A stretch of 64,000 nucleotides of DNA from an uncultured Acidimicrobiales bacterium (GTDB taxonomy: Bacteria; Actinomycetota; Acidimicrobiia; Acidimicrobiales; SZUA-35): the NCBI GenBank assembly GCA_937922805.1, contig CALAJV010000002.1, forward strand, positions 179,830 through 243,829, read 5' to 3'. Positions 55,787 to 64,000 of this stretch are shown in pieces. The translations under genes and the position numbers were made by a program. Below the pieces are notes generated by a model. It worked only from the letters and a program-made list of their open reading frames with translations. It ran no database searches and was not told the origin of the DNA. Within the stretch, counting starts at the first letter, position 1; the number at the start of each line of letters is the position of its first letter.

Positions 55787-56646
55787 CAGCGCTCATCCAG
55801 TCGGAACTTTTCTTTAAGCACGGTGTGGAAGTCTCGGTCGCTCCGGACCAGGAACTTCGCTTGCTGGGCTGCGGCCCGGCAAACAACCGACTGACCTGGC
55901 TCCAAGTCAAGTACGGTCCGCCCATCTAGAGACAGCACACCACCTCGGTATCCTTGGACGGTTAGTTCCACCGTTGTTGTAGGGGCCAAGACCATCGATC
56001 GATTAAAAACCATATGCGCAGCCACCGGGGTCAGCAACAAAGCACGAAAATCTGGTTCAACAATAGGGCCACCCGCTGACAGCGAGTAAGCGGTACTACC
56101 TGTTGGAGTAGCCACAATTATGCCGTCCGAATGGTAAGTGGTGAAGTGGCGACCGCCAATGGCGGCACTTACCTCTAGTGTCCGACCACTTTCAGACCTA
56201 TAAACCACAGCTTCATTTAAGGCGAAGCCGACGAACTGTTCTTCAGTGTCCGTGGCCGATTTGGCACAAACCTCGACCATCATCCGATGCTCAACCGACA
56301 AGTCGTCGGAGCGCCATTGGTCTAAGGCGACCAATACCTCAGATGGGTCAACCTCGGCTAGGTAGCCGAGTCGACCGGCGTTAACCCCAAGAATCGGAAC
56401 CCCATTGTCGGCAACCAGGTGAGTCGATCGGAGCATCGTTCCGTCCCCGCCAAGACTCAGGCAAACATCAATCGATTCGCCAAACTTTGACTCGTCGACT
56501 GCCAGTTCGTCCAAACCGAGCAGCTCAGCTTCTGAGGGGGGTAGGACCACCTCAATGTCGTTCCCACACCAACCGATCGCCTCTCTGGCCAAGTCCAGCA
56601 CATCTGGTCTGTGTAAATGCATGACTAGACCCAAACGCTGACTCAC
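55786..56646 (-). CDS. nadK: NAD kinase
   Basis: Makes NADP from NAD, 286 aa. LGGDGTMLRS, NAGRLGYLAEV and DGIIVATPTGSTAYSLSAGG are the diagnostic motifs. The GTG at 56644-56646 is chosen because GGGGAGGT sits 5 nt upstream; a form ten codons longer is possible. Coupled with recN. Confidence 0.95.
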   Translation of the reverse strand: MSQRLGLVMHLHRPDVLDLAREAIGWCGNDIEVVLPPSEAELLGLDELAVDESKFGESIDVCLSLGGDGTMLRSTHLVADNGVPILGVNAGRLGYLAEVDPSEVLVALDQWRSDDLSVEHRMMVEVCAKSATDTEEQFVGFALNEAVVYRSESGRTLEVSAAIGGRHFTTYHSDGIIVATPTGSTAYSLSAGGPIVEPDFRALLLTPVAAHMVFNRSMVLAPTTTVELTVQGYRGGVLSLDGRTVLDLEPGQSVVCRAAAQQAKFLVRSDRDFHTVLKEKFRLDER

Positions 56647-56709
56647 TGGACCTCCCCTGGAGTCGAGCCATTCCAAAATATCAACGGCGAAAGATCCAAC
56701 AGGTAGGGC

Positions 56710-57558
56710 CTAATCATGAGACTCGCCATCGCCAGAACCCTGTCCGTCGAGTGTTTGATTGCTAGCCGTGGCTCGGCCAATCGCTTCATCGATAGCGCCC
56801 TCATTATCCAGAATGCTAGAGCGAGTACGCCGCAGCGAGGTGACAAACTCGACATTCCCTGACGTTCCCCTAGTCGAGCTAGGCATTATTCCGGTCAAAT
56901 TGGCGCCAAGACGATGGGCTTCAGTCAACACTTCGTGCAAGATACGCCGCCAAATCGTTGGGTCTGTGATCACGCCCCGACCTCGTGCCGCTTCTTGTCT
57001 TCCCGCCTCAAATTGAGGCTTAACCAGGAGCACAAGCGTACCTTCGCTGTTAGCGAGCGGAATAATCGCAGGGAGAATAAGCCTAAGCGAGATGAACGAA
57101 ACGTCCGAAACGACCAAGTCGAACAGCGAATGAAACTCCGACGCTAGCAGCGAGCGCGCATCGGTCTGCTCACGAACGTCAACCCGGGAATCCGATCGGA
57201 TCTTCTCATGCAGCTGATTAGTCCCGACATCAACGGCAACAACTTCCCTGGCACCAGCTTGGAGCAGACAATCAGTAAACCCCCCGGTGGAGGATCCGAT
57301 ATCAAGGCAGCGCATTCCAAGAGGCGAAATCGCAAACTGTTCAAGCGCTTCAGACAACTTATTGCCTGCTCGGCTAACGTACTTTGGACCAGGCCCGAGC
57401 AGTCGAAGGGATTGACCTGGGTCGACCATCGTGGTCGCTTTCAGCGCGATAGCGCCGCCGACCAAGACATTTCTTGACTCGATTTCAAGTTTGGCCGCCT
57501 GACGGCTTCCAACCAGTCCTCGTCGAACCAATTCGGCGTCGAGCCGACGCCTAGCCAT
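56710..57558 (-). CDS. tlyA: TlyA family rRNA 2'-O-methyltransferase
   Basis: A 282-aa S4-domain methyltransferase. RRRLDAELVRRGLVGSRQAAKLEI is the S4 domain and LDIGSSTGGFTDCLLQAGA the AdoMet site. Mycobacterial TlyA methylates ribosomal RNA in both subunits. ATG 57558 is preceded by TAGAAT 6 nt upstream, a clear leaderless start. Confidence 0.94.
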   Translation of the reverse strand: MARRRLDAELVRRGLVGSRQAAKLEIESRNVLVGGAIALKATTMVDPGQSLRLLGPGPKYVSRAGNKLSEALEQFAISPLGMRCLDIGSSTGGFTDCLLQAGAREVVAVDVGTNQLHEKIRSDSRVDVREQTDARSLLASEFHSLFDLVVSDVSFISLRLILPAIIPLANSEGTLVLLVKPQFEAGRQEAARGRGVITDPTIWRRILHEVLTEAHRLGANLTGIMPSSTRGTSGNVEFVTSLRRTRSSILDNEGAIDEAIGRATASNQTLDGQGSGDGESHD

Positions 57559-57564
57559 AGTCAG

Positions 57565-57570
57565 ATTCTA
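57565..57570 (-). promoter_or_regulatory. -10 hexamer TAGAAT, leaderless start of tlyA
   Basis: On the minus strand TAGAAT (5 of 6 to TATAAT) ends exactly 6 nt before the tlyA ATG. Confidence 0.6.
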
Positions 57571-57601
57571 CTAGCAGGATCACAGCTTGGATTCTAACCA
57601 C

Positions 57602-57690
57602 ACCAGCACTGGTAAGGCCCCAGTCCTAGCGATGGAGACTTACCAGTGTGGTATGGAGTAGTTCCCTGATGTGCCAGGGAAGGCCTACTC
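57602..57690 (-). terminator. Two hairpins after the histone-H1-like gene
   Basis: Hairpin 1: GAGTAG plus TTCCCTG (57656-57668) pairs with CAGGGAA plus CTACTC (57675-57690), starting at the stop codon. Hairpin 2: ACCAGCACTGGTAAG (57602-57616) pairs with CTTACCAGTGTGGT (57639-57652), one bulge. Neither is followed by a T-run, so these may stabilise the mRNA or act with Rho rather than terminate alone. Confidence 0.4.
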
Positions 57691-58485
57691 AGGAGCCGAC
57701 TTTTTTGCTGTTGCAGGCTTCTTCTTAGCCGCAGACTTCTTAGCCGCAGACTTCTTAGCGGCAGCAGGCTTCTTCTTAGCCGCAGACTTCTTAGCGGCAG
57801 CAGGCTTCTTCTTAGCCGCAGACTTCTTAGCGGCAGCAGGCTTCTTCTTAGCCGCAGCAGGCTTTTTCTTAGCCGCAGACTTCTTAGCCGCAGACTTCTT
57901 AGCCGCAGCAGGCTTCTTCTTAGCCGCAGACTTCTCAGCCGCAGCAGGAACCACTACAGAAGAAAGACCGGTGCCGGCGTCGGCGACCGAGTTCTTAGCC
58001 GCTGAAAGACGGTCACCGAGATCACCAAGGATGTTTGTCAGTTGGTCGACGACTCGATCAACAGCCGATGTCGGATCGTTTCGTAGCGCCTCGGCAAGCT
58101 CTTGCAAGTGACTAGCTATCGGAGCCGCCGAGTCTTGAACCGCCTTGACAGATCGATCAACGCCAGGAGCCTGGGACGTTAGCAGCTCGATGACGCCTTG
58201 CAACTGGTTGACGACTGGGGCAAGTGACGACCTTACTGCCTCGGCATTAACCGGTGTGCCGACACTGAATTCGGGAACTCGTGCTGCGAGCGTCTCGGCC
58301 GCTTCGTGCAGCTGTTGAGAGGCTTGCTCGAAGACAGAAGATACCGACTCGCTGGTCGGAGTAGGGGGAAAGATACCACTGACTAGTCGGCGGAACTCGG
58401 ACTCTAGCTTTGATGGGTCCATCAGGATCGCACGGAGCTCTGCGGCGGCCCGCTCAACGGGATTACTAGGATCTTGTTGATTCAT
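57685..58485 (-). CDS. Histone-H1-like Lys/Ala-rich protein
   Basis: About 266 aa. The N-terminal 190 residues are helical and amphipathic, with ELRAILMDPSKLESEFRRLV and several Gln/Glu/Ala-rich helices. The C-terminal 75 residues are almost entirely A-A-K-K-S and A-A-K-K-K-P repeats, a strongly basic tail like eukaryotic H1 and bacterial nucleoid proteins, expected to bind DNA or RNA without sequence specificity. ATG 58485 is preceded by TATGGT 7 nt upstream. A long perfect palindrome lies just upstream. No named family was recognised for the N-terminus. Confidence 0.8.
   Translation of the reverse strand: MNQQDPSNPVERAAAELRAILMDPSKLESEFRRLVSGIFPPTPTSESVSSVFEQASQQLHEAAETLAARVPEFSVGTPVNAEAVRSSLAPVVNQLQGVIELLTSQAPGVDRSVKAVQDSAAPIASHLQELAEALRNDPTSAVDRVVDQLTNILGDLGDRLSAAKNSVADAGTGLSSVVVPAAAEKSAAKKKPAAAKKSAAKKSAAKKKPAAAKKKPAAAKKSAAKKKPAAAKKSAAKKKPAAAKKSAAKKSAAKKKPATAKKSAPE
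57709..57945 (-). repeat. AAKK-coding tandem repeat
   Basis: Imperfect tandem units such as cttcttcttagccgcagac and cttcttagcggcagcagg encode the basic tail and are prone to copy-number change. Confidence 0.85.
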
Positions 58486-58492
58486 ACTGGAT

Positions 58493-58498
58493 ACCATA
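58493..58498 (-). promoter_or_regulatory. -10 hexamer TATGGT upstream of the histone-like gene
   Basis: On the minus strand TATGGT ends 7 nt before the ATG at 58485. The palindrome immediately upstream would cover the region before it. Confidence 0.4.
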
Positions 58499-58502
58499 CT
58501 TG

Positions 58503-58540
58503 ATCTAGCGAGTGCTTGCAACTGCAAGCACTCGCTAGAT
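58503..58540. repeat. 18-bp perfect inverted repeat
   Basis: ATCTAGCGAGTGCTTGCA (58503-58520) is followed by AC and its exact reverse complement (58523-58540). It lies between the divergent histone-like and rhomboid genes and has no strong T-run on either side. Cruciform, operator or RNA hairpin are all possible. Confidence 0.9.
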
Positions 58541-58630
58541 TGTCAAATTTTGATCGACCGAGTCTATTCGCCGTGCTTTGATGGAATCTGACCTCACAAT
58601 TGCCTCACTAGCGCTTACGGTTAACAGCCA

Positions 58631-59518
58631 ATGCTTCCGCTATGCGACGAGAATCCGACCACGAGGCGACCAATCGTGACGATTGTTCTGATTCTGGTGT
58701 GTATTGCCGCCTATTTCGGACCGTCGGTCGGTCAATCCGACAGTATGAGCCTCCTAATCGGCCAGACCAAACAATCCCTCTCCCCCAAGCTCGATTTTCA
58801 GCTCGAGCGAGCAGCAATCCCATGCGAGATAACCCTTCAAAGGCCGCTAACCAGAAAAGAGATAACCGAGACCTACTTCACTGTCGGCGATTCACAAGCG
58901 TGTGACAACACAGAGCCAGCTGGCCAATTAGGCTTCCCCGACAAGTCGGTCATCGGAGCCTTGTTTACATCAATCGTGTTGCACGGAAGCGTCTTACACC
59001 TCAGCCTGAATGTGCTTTTTCTTTGGGTATTCGGCAACAACGTCGAGGATCGCCTTGGTCATTTACCCTTCTTAGCCTTCTTCTTGCTAGCTGGGATCGT
59101 CGCCGCCGTAGGTTTGATTGTCGCTCAGCCAGACGGAACCCTGGCTGTCATCGGAGCCTCAGGCGCCATCGCTGGAATCATGGGCGCCTATCTGATCTGG
59201 TATCCCGACGCGCCCATTCGCACGTTGTTGTTCCTAGTCCTGATTGACATAAGAGCTCGATGGTTCCTACTTGGTTGGTTCGCATTTCAGTTCTTCACTG
59301 CGACTGGAGGTGGAGCGGCTTGGGTAACTCACGTTGTCGGATTTACCTTCGGGGTAATCGCTGGCCGAATAGTAAGGAAACTACAACCACGGCTCCACCG
59401 CCTTACCGGCGAGCGAGTATCGCCATGGGATGAAACCGGTGGCGCCGGCCACGGGCCATATCCGCACTTGGACGAAGTCTGGGTAGAGCCACACCCGGAG
59501 GCATACGGCTCTGCGTAG
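58631..59518 (+). CDS. Rhomboid family intramembrane serine protease
   Basis: A 295-aa polytopic protein. The catalytic serine is in GASGAIAGIMGAYL (G-x-S-G) and the partner histidine in HVVGFTFGVIAG; HGSVLHLSLNVLFLW holds the family HxxxN-type helix. It cleaves membrane proteins within the bilayer. A soluble stretch of about 90 residues lies between the first and second helices. Confidence 0.92.
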   Translation: MLPLCDENPTTRRPIVTIVLILVCIAAYFGPSVGQSDSMSLLIGQTKQSLSPKLDFQLERAAIPCEITLQRPLTRKEITETYFTVGDSQACDNTEPAGQLGFPDKSVIGALFTSIVLHGSVLHLSLNVLFLWVFGNNVEDRLGHLPFLAFFLLAGIVAAVGLIVAQPDGTLAVIGASGAIAGIMGAYLIWYPDAPIRTLLFLVLIDIRARWFLLGWFAFQFFTATGGGAAWVTHVVGFTFGVIAGRIVRKLQPRLHRLTGERVSPWDETGGAGHGPYPHLDEVWVEPHPEAYGSA

Positions 59519-59557
59519 GGGGTCCATGCCGGTACTGCCGACAGCCTTAGCGGCTAG

Positions 59558-60304
59558 CTAGCTGAGTTGTATCCGCACCAGCTCAGCTAGGTCAGCAGCG
59601 ACGAAATCTGGAGTTGGCTCGACTGGAAGATCACATTTTTGGGTGACTCCACTTAGAACGAGGCCGAACCGGTATCCCAGAGCAGAAGCGAACTCGCCAT
59701 CGGTCTCCGGGCGGTCGCCGACCATGATGCCATCGTCGCCAACCAGATCGCGAACTAACTTGGCGAACACATCGTTCGGTTTGCCGGCAATGGTTGGCGA
59801 CACCTCGGTAGCAGCCTCAACAGCCGCAACGATCGCACCCGCTCCCGGGTAGAAGCCAGCTTCGGTTGGATACGTCCGATCGGTATTAGTAGCAATGAAT
59901 CGAGCCCCGTTGAGTACAGCTTGGACAGCAACGATTAGTCGCTCGTAGCTCAGGCTCCAATCCAAGCCGACCACAACTGCATCGAACGGCTCCGCAGGCG
60001 CGACCAGCGCCCCTCGTGCCTCAACCGCTTCTTCGACTCCTCCCCCTCCCAGAACGTATACGCGCTCACCGGGGTGGACCAACGTCGCAGCAGCCATCGC
60101 CGAGCTAACAACTCGACCCGTGCTTTCAATTCCGAACGACTGCAGTTTCTGTTCTTGCTGTGCCACCGTCGAAAACGAGTTGTTTGTCACGAAAAGATAG
60201 TCATGACCACCAGTTCGTAGCTGTTCGACCGCCTGAGCCGAGCCGGCGATAGCGTCGCTTCCGGTCCACACAACACCATCGAGATCGAGCGTCCAAGCGG
60301 TCAC
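59558..60304 (-). CDS. HAD-superfamily class IIA hydrolase
   Basis: A 248-aa phosphatase fold. LDLDGVVWTGSDA carries the nucleophile DxD motif, VTNNS the second motif and GDRPETDGEFA the third. Class IIA members include NagD-like nucleotidases and phosphoglycolate phosphatases. Substrate unknown. GTG start with GGAGAG 7 nt upstream. Belongs to the conserved TPR/HAD/tlyA row. Confidence 0.92.
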   Translation of the reverse strand: MTAWTLDLDGVVWTGSDAIAGSAQAVEQLRTGGHDYLFVTNNSFSTVAQQEQKLQSFGIESTGRVVSSAMAAATLVHPGERVYVLGGGGVEEAVEARGALVAPAEPFDAVVVGLDWSLSYERLIVAVQAVLNGARFIATNTDRTYPTEAGFYPGAGAIVAAVEAATEVSPTIAGKPNDVFAKLVRDLVGDDGIMVGDRPETDGEFASALGYRFGLVLSGVTQKCDLPVEPTPDFVAADLAELVRIQLS

Positions 60305-60354
60305 GACAAAACTCTCCTACTTCTTACGATTCGAACTAGCCGAATCGAGCCGGA

Positions 60355-61242
60355 CTAGCTTTTGGAGGCCTCAAGAATCGCAGCGATTGAATCGGCAATG
60401 GTGGAGTTGAACTCGTCGTCAGACTGCTGAGCTGAGAGTCCTTCAGAGAGTGCTCGCGAAAAGCTCGCTATCATCCCGCTGTTTCTGCTCAATCGGTCGT
60501 TCGCTTCTTCTCGGCTGTAGCCACCCGACAACGCGACAACTCGCAAGGTCTTGGGGTGGTTGATCAAGCTTGAGTAGAAATTATCTTCTTCTGGAAGGGT
60601 CAACTTCAACATTACCTGTTGGCCGTCGGACAACTGATCAAGGTGGGCGGTAATACTGTCTCGCAACATAGCTTCAGCTGCAGCTTTTTCGGGGCTATTG
60701 ATATCAATTTCAGGCTCAATAATCGGCATCAGGCCAGCGTTGAGAATGCGAACGCCAACTTCGAACTGCTGGCCAACGACAGCGGCCACTCCGGCCTCGT
60801 TGGCCATCTTGATGACCGACCTCATTTTGGTGCCAAAGATTCCCTTGTCCGAGGCCCGGGCCAACAAATCGTCAAGTCCAGGGTTTGGTTTCATTACCTG
60901 GGCAGAATCCTGCTCATCGGCCAAACCTTTATCGACCTTCAAGAAGGGAACGATTGACTTGGTGTCCCATAGGTAGGAAGGAGTTGGCTGCCCCTCCACA
61001 TCGCGATCCATTGTTTGTTCGAAAAGGATTGTTCCCAAAATGTTGTCGCCAGTAAACGCTGGTGCGGTCATCATTCGAGTTCGCATCTGATGGATGAGAT
61101 CAAACATTTCGTCGTCATTGGAGAACGCTGATTCGTCGACTCCATAGAGGCCGAGGGCTTTAGGGGTACTCCCGCCGCTCTGATCCAGTGCGGCGACGAA
61201 TCCATCATCGTTTCCAACTTTGGCCAGCTGCTGCTCATTCAT
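60355..61242 (-). CDS. fda: Class I fructose-bisphosphate aldolase
   Basis: Schiff-base aldolase of 295 aa, like the staphylococcal class I enzyme. The N-terminus MNEQQLAKVGNDDGFVAALD and QSGGSTPKALGLYG matches that family. Lysines in KVDKGL, KMRSVI and KLTLPE are positioned for Schiff-base catalysis. The ATG at 61240-61242 is chosen over one ten codons upstream by similarity of the N-terminus. Confidence 0.93.
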   Translation of the reverse strand: MNEQQLAKVGNDDGFVAALDQSGGSTPKALGLYGVDESAFSNDDEMFDLIHQMRTRMMTAPAFTGDNILGTILFEQTMDRDVEGQPTPSYLWDTKSIVPFLKVDKGLADEQDSAQVMKPNPGLDDLLARASDKGIFGTKMRSVIKMANEAGVAAVVGQQFEVGVRILNAGLMPIIEPEIDINSPEKAAAEAMLRDSITAHLDQLSDGQQVMLKLTLPEEDNFYSSLINHPKTLRVVALSGGYSREEANDRLSRNSGMIASFSRALSEGLSAQQSDDEFNSTIADSIAAILEASKS

Positions 61243-61379
61243 TTTTGGTAGACCCTGACGTCTCGACAACATGTAACGTCGACCAGGATAACGGACCTCG
61301 TGTCGGTTGGAACGCCAACAATGACAGTGGTCACCTCGGTCGTGACAAGACAGCCAACGAGGGCCGAAATCAGGTGAAA

Positions 61380-62246
61380 TTACCCGAGTGCAGCTGCCCG
61401 TTCGGCCGCATCTCCAAAATCCGATTCGTGTTGAACTATGTCGCCGAATAGCCGGCGGGCTCGTGAGTTGTCTCCGACCCGTTCATATAGATCGGCAAGG
61501 GCATACCATCGTCGAAGATGGTGCAGACCAGGCTTTTTCTTCGGTTTCGGGGCCTTTTCTAGTACTTTGATTCCTTCATTGAGATTGCCCCGATCGGCCA
61601 TCGATCCGGCTAGAACGATGCGCCCTTCTTCAACGAGCTCAGGGCCCGGAGAAACGTGAGCCAGCTCGTCCCAGAGCTCTTGGACTCGCCCCCAGCGTCG
61701 TAGGGCGCGGTTGCAATCTGCTAGCACTGGGTGCTGTTCCACTGAGTTGGTAATCCCATGAAAGTGCTCAAGCTGGTCGATAGCTTTTGCCCAGTTACCC
61801 ATTCGGTAATAGCTGAGGCCGAGTAGTTCATGCACCTCTGGAGCCCCTGGTGATAGACCTTGGATTGACACCAACAGCCGTTCTGCGTCTTTATAGCGCT
61901 CCGCTTCGAACGCGGCAGCGGCTTCAGCCAAGCGACGTCGTAGTTTGTCAGCGCTAGCCGAATTGACCTCGGCGAAGTGAACCTCTGAAACGTCGATCGG
62001 TCGACGGCCAGCAGACCGACTACTGCTCGATGCAGTCCTTTTAGACGATTGCTTAGGTCGATTGTCTTGAGACTCGACGCGCTCAAACGTGACTTCAGAC
62101 CGCTCTTGCCGCTTCTCGATCTTGGGCGGTCTTGGAATGCGAGGCTTTCCGCCACTTGTTTTGGCCCCTCGGCCATCAGCGTTAGAACGCGAGCGCGGTC
62201 GTCCCCGCCCGCCTGCGCCTGTCGATCGATCGGATTGGTTGGCCAC
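61380..62246 (-). CDS. Tetratricopeptide repeat protein
   Basis: A 288-aa protein. The first 90 residues are basic and disordered (R/S/G/K-rich), then TPR-type helices such as AEAAAAFEAERYKDAERLL, VHELLGLSYYRMGNWAKAIDQL and RRWYALADLYERVGDNSRARRLF. Likely a protein-interaction scaffold; partner unknown. GTG start with TAGGGT exactly 6 nt upstream. Confidence 0.85.
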   Translation of the reverse strand: MANQSDRSTGAGGRGRPRSRSNADGRGAKTSGGKPRIPRPPKIEKRQERSEVTFERVESQDNRPKQSSKRTASSSSRSAGRRPIDVSEVHFAEVNSASADKLRRRLAEAAAAFEAERYKDAERLLVSIQGLSPGAPEVHELLGLSYYRMGNWAKAIDQLEHFHGITNSVEQHPVLADCNRALRRWGRVQELWDELAHVSPGPELVEEGRIVLAGSMADRGNLNEGIKVLEKAPKPKKKPGLHHLRRWYALADLYERVGDNSRARRLFGDIVQHESDFGDAAERAAALG

Positions 62247-62252
62247 TAGACG

Positions 62253-62258
62253 ACCCTA
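62253..62258 (-). promoter_or_regulatory. -10 hexamer TAGGGT, leaderless start of the TPR gene
   Basis: On the minus strand TAGGGT ends 6 nt before the GTG at 62246. Confidence 0.45.
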
Positions 62259-62368
62259 CCTGTTAGATGGCGCATTAGCCCAAGAACCTGACCATCAAAA
62301 ATTTCTCACCTAGACTAACCTGCAATCATCCATCAGCCGCTAGGTAACGTCTGGAGCCGTAATCCGCT

Positions 62369-63487
62369 ATGACATGGCATGTCTTGGCGAGTTCATACTT
62401 CGACTTCGACAAGTTTCGCCGCGCTAGTGAGGCTGACCTTCGCCCAATTCACCTAGTTCCATCGGTCGCCGAATCGTTAGGCGGGCAGCTGCATCAACCC
62501 CAGCCTGACTCATCCAACTCTCGATTCATCGATCGGATCGGCGCTGTTCTATATGGCCAACCAGAGAACTGGGCGGCAGCTCGCAAGCTAGCCAAAATCT
62601 TAAATTCGGGTGACGCCGTGTATGTGACTGGAGATAGCGGCGGTGTCCCCCTCGCCATTCTGTGCGCGCTGCGACGGAAGAGAATTTCGCTGGCCATTCA
62701 TTTCGTCGATGCTAGGCGAACTAGGACGAAGATCTTTGGCTGGATTCTAGTCGTCTTGGTCAGGCGGCTGCTGGTGCTTGTCACGCTTGATCAGCAGCGA
62801 GCCGATGCTCTTGGAACGTTCGGTCGAAGAGCTCAAGCGGTATACGCAGTCAAGAATCAGACTGACACCAACTTTTTCCGACCACCGGAGGAAAGAGCAA
62901 AAAACGCTCAACCGACTCTGAGCAGCTGTGGGGTTGAGCAGCGGGACTACGCGACATTCGCCCAAGCTGTCGAAGGCTTGGCTCTCGATGTAATTCCGAC
63001 TATTCGGGTGTGCTTTACTTCGCCAAACTTCTCGGCCAAGACCAGGTACACGATGCCAGATCCGGTACCGGCCAACATGGAGTTCCGCTACTACGAATTC
63101 GATGAGTTGCGAGCGCTGTACCAAACCGCAGACCTGTTGGTTCTACCTCTGCTCGCAAACCGATATTCAGCTGGCTTGACGACCTTGCTCGAGGCGATCG
63201 CTTGTGAATGTCCAGTTATCGTTGCTAACACACCAGGTGTTATCAGCCAACTGATTGAAGGCGACTTTGTCGTCGGCTACGAAACACAGAACGTCCAAGC
63301 GCTCAGCAAGCGAATAGCCGAATTGCTCAACGACCCTGCGGCCGCCGCCGCTCGGGCTAGACGGGCGCGTAACGAGCTTCTTCAGAACTATTCGACTGAG
63401 GCCTACCTAGGCGGGCTGCGAACGGTCCTGCTCAACTTCCATCCGGATGGCGAGACTGGAATCGACCTCTCACAGCCCGCCCCTTAG
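62369..63487 (+). CDS. Glycosyltransferase family 4-like protein
   Basis: A 372-aa GT-B enzyme. The C-terminal domain has SAGLTTLLEAIACECPVIVAN, the E-x7-E donor-binding region of GT4, and the N-terminal domain has GDAVYVTGDSGG. It should transfer a nucleotide sugar; no pathway partners are adjacent. Its 3' end faces the rRNA operon terminator. A short direct duplication cccgccccttagag overlaps the stop. Confidence 0.82.
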   Translation: MTWHVLASSYFDFDKFRRASEADLRPIHLVPSVAESLGGQLHQPQPDSSNSRFIDRIGAVLYGQPENWAAARKLAKILNSGDAVYVTGDSGGVPLAILCALRRKRISLAIHFVDARRTRTKIFGWILVVLVRRLLVLVTLDQQRADALGTFGRRAQAVYAVKNQTDTNFFRPPEERAKNAQPTLSSCGVEQRDYATFAQAVEGLALDVIPTIRVCFTSPNFSAKTRYTMPDPVPANMEFRYYEFDELRALYQTADLLVLPLLANRYSAGLTTLLEAIACECPVIVANTPGVISQLIEGDFVVGYETQNVQALSKRIAELLNDPAAAAARARRARNELLQNYSTEAYLGGLRTVLLNFHPDGETGIDLSQPAP

Positions 63488-63651
63488 AGCCCGCCCCTTA
63501 GAGCGCAGCCTCCACCTCTGGAGCACACAGCTTTACCATCGAGCAGACAGCCTCGCCTCGATAGCAGGATGTGACTGGACCATGGTGCTAGCTAGGTGGG
63601 TCACCACGTCAAGCGACAGAGCTCTACATCTGGTCCTTGTGGGTAAAACGC

Positions 63652-63683
63652 AAACATCCACCCGCAAATGCGGGTGGATGTTT
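63652..63683 (-). terminator. Rho-independent terminator of the rRNA operon
   Basis: A perfect 15-bp stem (63652-63666 with 63669-63683) and a 2-nt loop. On the minus strand it is followed by TGCGTTTTACC, a T-rich tract. It ends the leftward 23S-5S transcript and may also stop the convergent glycosyltransferase gene. Confidence 0.88.
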
Positions 63684-63690
63684 TAAGAAA

Positions 63691-63806
<116 letters not shown>

Positions 63807-63967
63807 ACCTTGCCTGGAGTCCGTTCCGTCTCAAGAGACGAACCGGTCTACGACAGGTCGGCGATCTTCTATACATAGCGAAGTACCTTCATTACTGAAG
63901 GACTTTTCAACATGAAACAACGAGGGCGTTCTGCCACTCAAGAATTCCACAGCGAGCACGAGCTGTA

Positions 63968-64000
63968 ATAACACAAGCCCTCGGTCTATTAGTACCGGTC
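63968..64000 (-). rRNA. rrl: 23S ribosomal RNA, 3' end only
   Basis: GACCGGTACTAATAGACCG on the minus strand is the universal 23S 3' terminal region. The gene continues beyond the window, with a spacer of about 160 nt to 5S. The exact 3' end is approximate. Confidence 0.9.

Overview
The window looks like a chromosomal piece of an actinobacterium, most likely of class Acidimicrobiia. This is inferred from moderately high GC, frequent GTG/TTG starts, the end of a leftward 23S-5S rRNA operon, and neighbourhoods typical of actinobacteria: gcvH-FHA-bifunctional nuclease-MerR; trpS/scpA-scpB-rluB-aroH-tyrA-cmk-plsC-ispH; and TPR protein-HAD-tlyA-NAD kinase-recN. Nearly all of it is gene-dense housekeeping sequence. 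I see no prophage, insertion sequence or CRISPR array.

Layout. 1-8 kb: partial oligopeptidase B, a histidine phosphatase, a membrane diguanylate cyclase, a class II aldolase, a MerR regulator, an APH-like kinase and an SRPBCC protein. 7.4-13.7 kb: bifunctional nuclease, zinc-ribbon/FHA protein and gcvH, then a CDP-alcohol phosphatidyltransferase, a DUF2079 membrane protein, an SRAP peptidase, a HIT protein and an epoxide hydrolase. 14-19.4 kb: a large DUF937-TM-CHRD-BON-OmpA fusion, a PIG-L deacetylase, a probable AhpD/CMD-family selenoprotein, a DMT transporter and a glycosyltransferase. 19.6-22.8 kb: a complete zinc uptake locus (permease, ATPase, Zur, His-rich binding protein) with two Zur-like operators. 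22.9-28.9 kb: a C2-like/cysteine-protease-like protein with a HEAT-like neighbour, tRNA-Pro(GGG), and two convergent GH16 glycoside hydrolases. 29-36.3 kb: SpoIIE-type phosphatase, Der, a DUF512 radical SAM protein, MOSC, GNAT and a PknB-like kinase. 36.5-44 kb: isoprenoid, lipid, nucleotide, aromatic amino acid and chromosome-segregation genes. 44-54 kb: membrane proteins, a K+ channel, HD and Nudix hydrolases, pyrG, an acuI-like reductase, a MerR/GyrI regulator and a beta-lactamase-family protein. 54-64 kb: recN, NAD kinase, tlyA, a histone-H1-like protein, rhomboid, HAD, aldolase, TPR protein, glycosyltransferase, 5S rRNA and the 3' end of 23S rRNA.

Main discovery. At 16823-17290 one continuous AhpD/carboxymuconolactone-decarboxylase-like protein is interrupted only by an in-frame TGA at 17003-17005. 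That codon lies exactly at the second cysteine of the catalytic E-x11-C-x2-C-x3-H array. A perfect 8-bp hairpin with a GGC loop follows, its loop 20 nt after the TGA, which fits a bacterial SECIS. This is very probably a selenoprotein with a CxxU centre, so the organism should carry selA, selB, selC and selD elsewhere.

A second window-wide signal is a TANNNT hexamer placed exactly 6-7 nt before many start codons. It implies widespread leaderless transcription and was used here to choose several starts.
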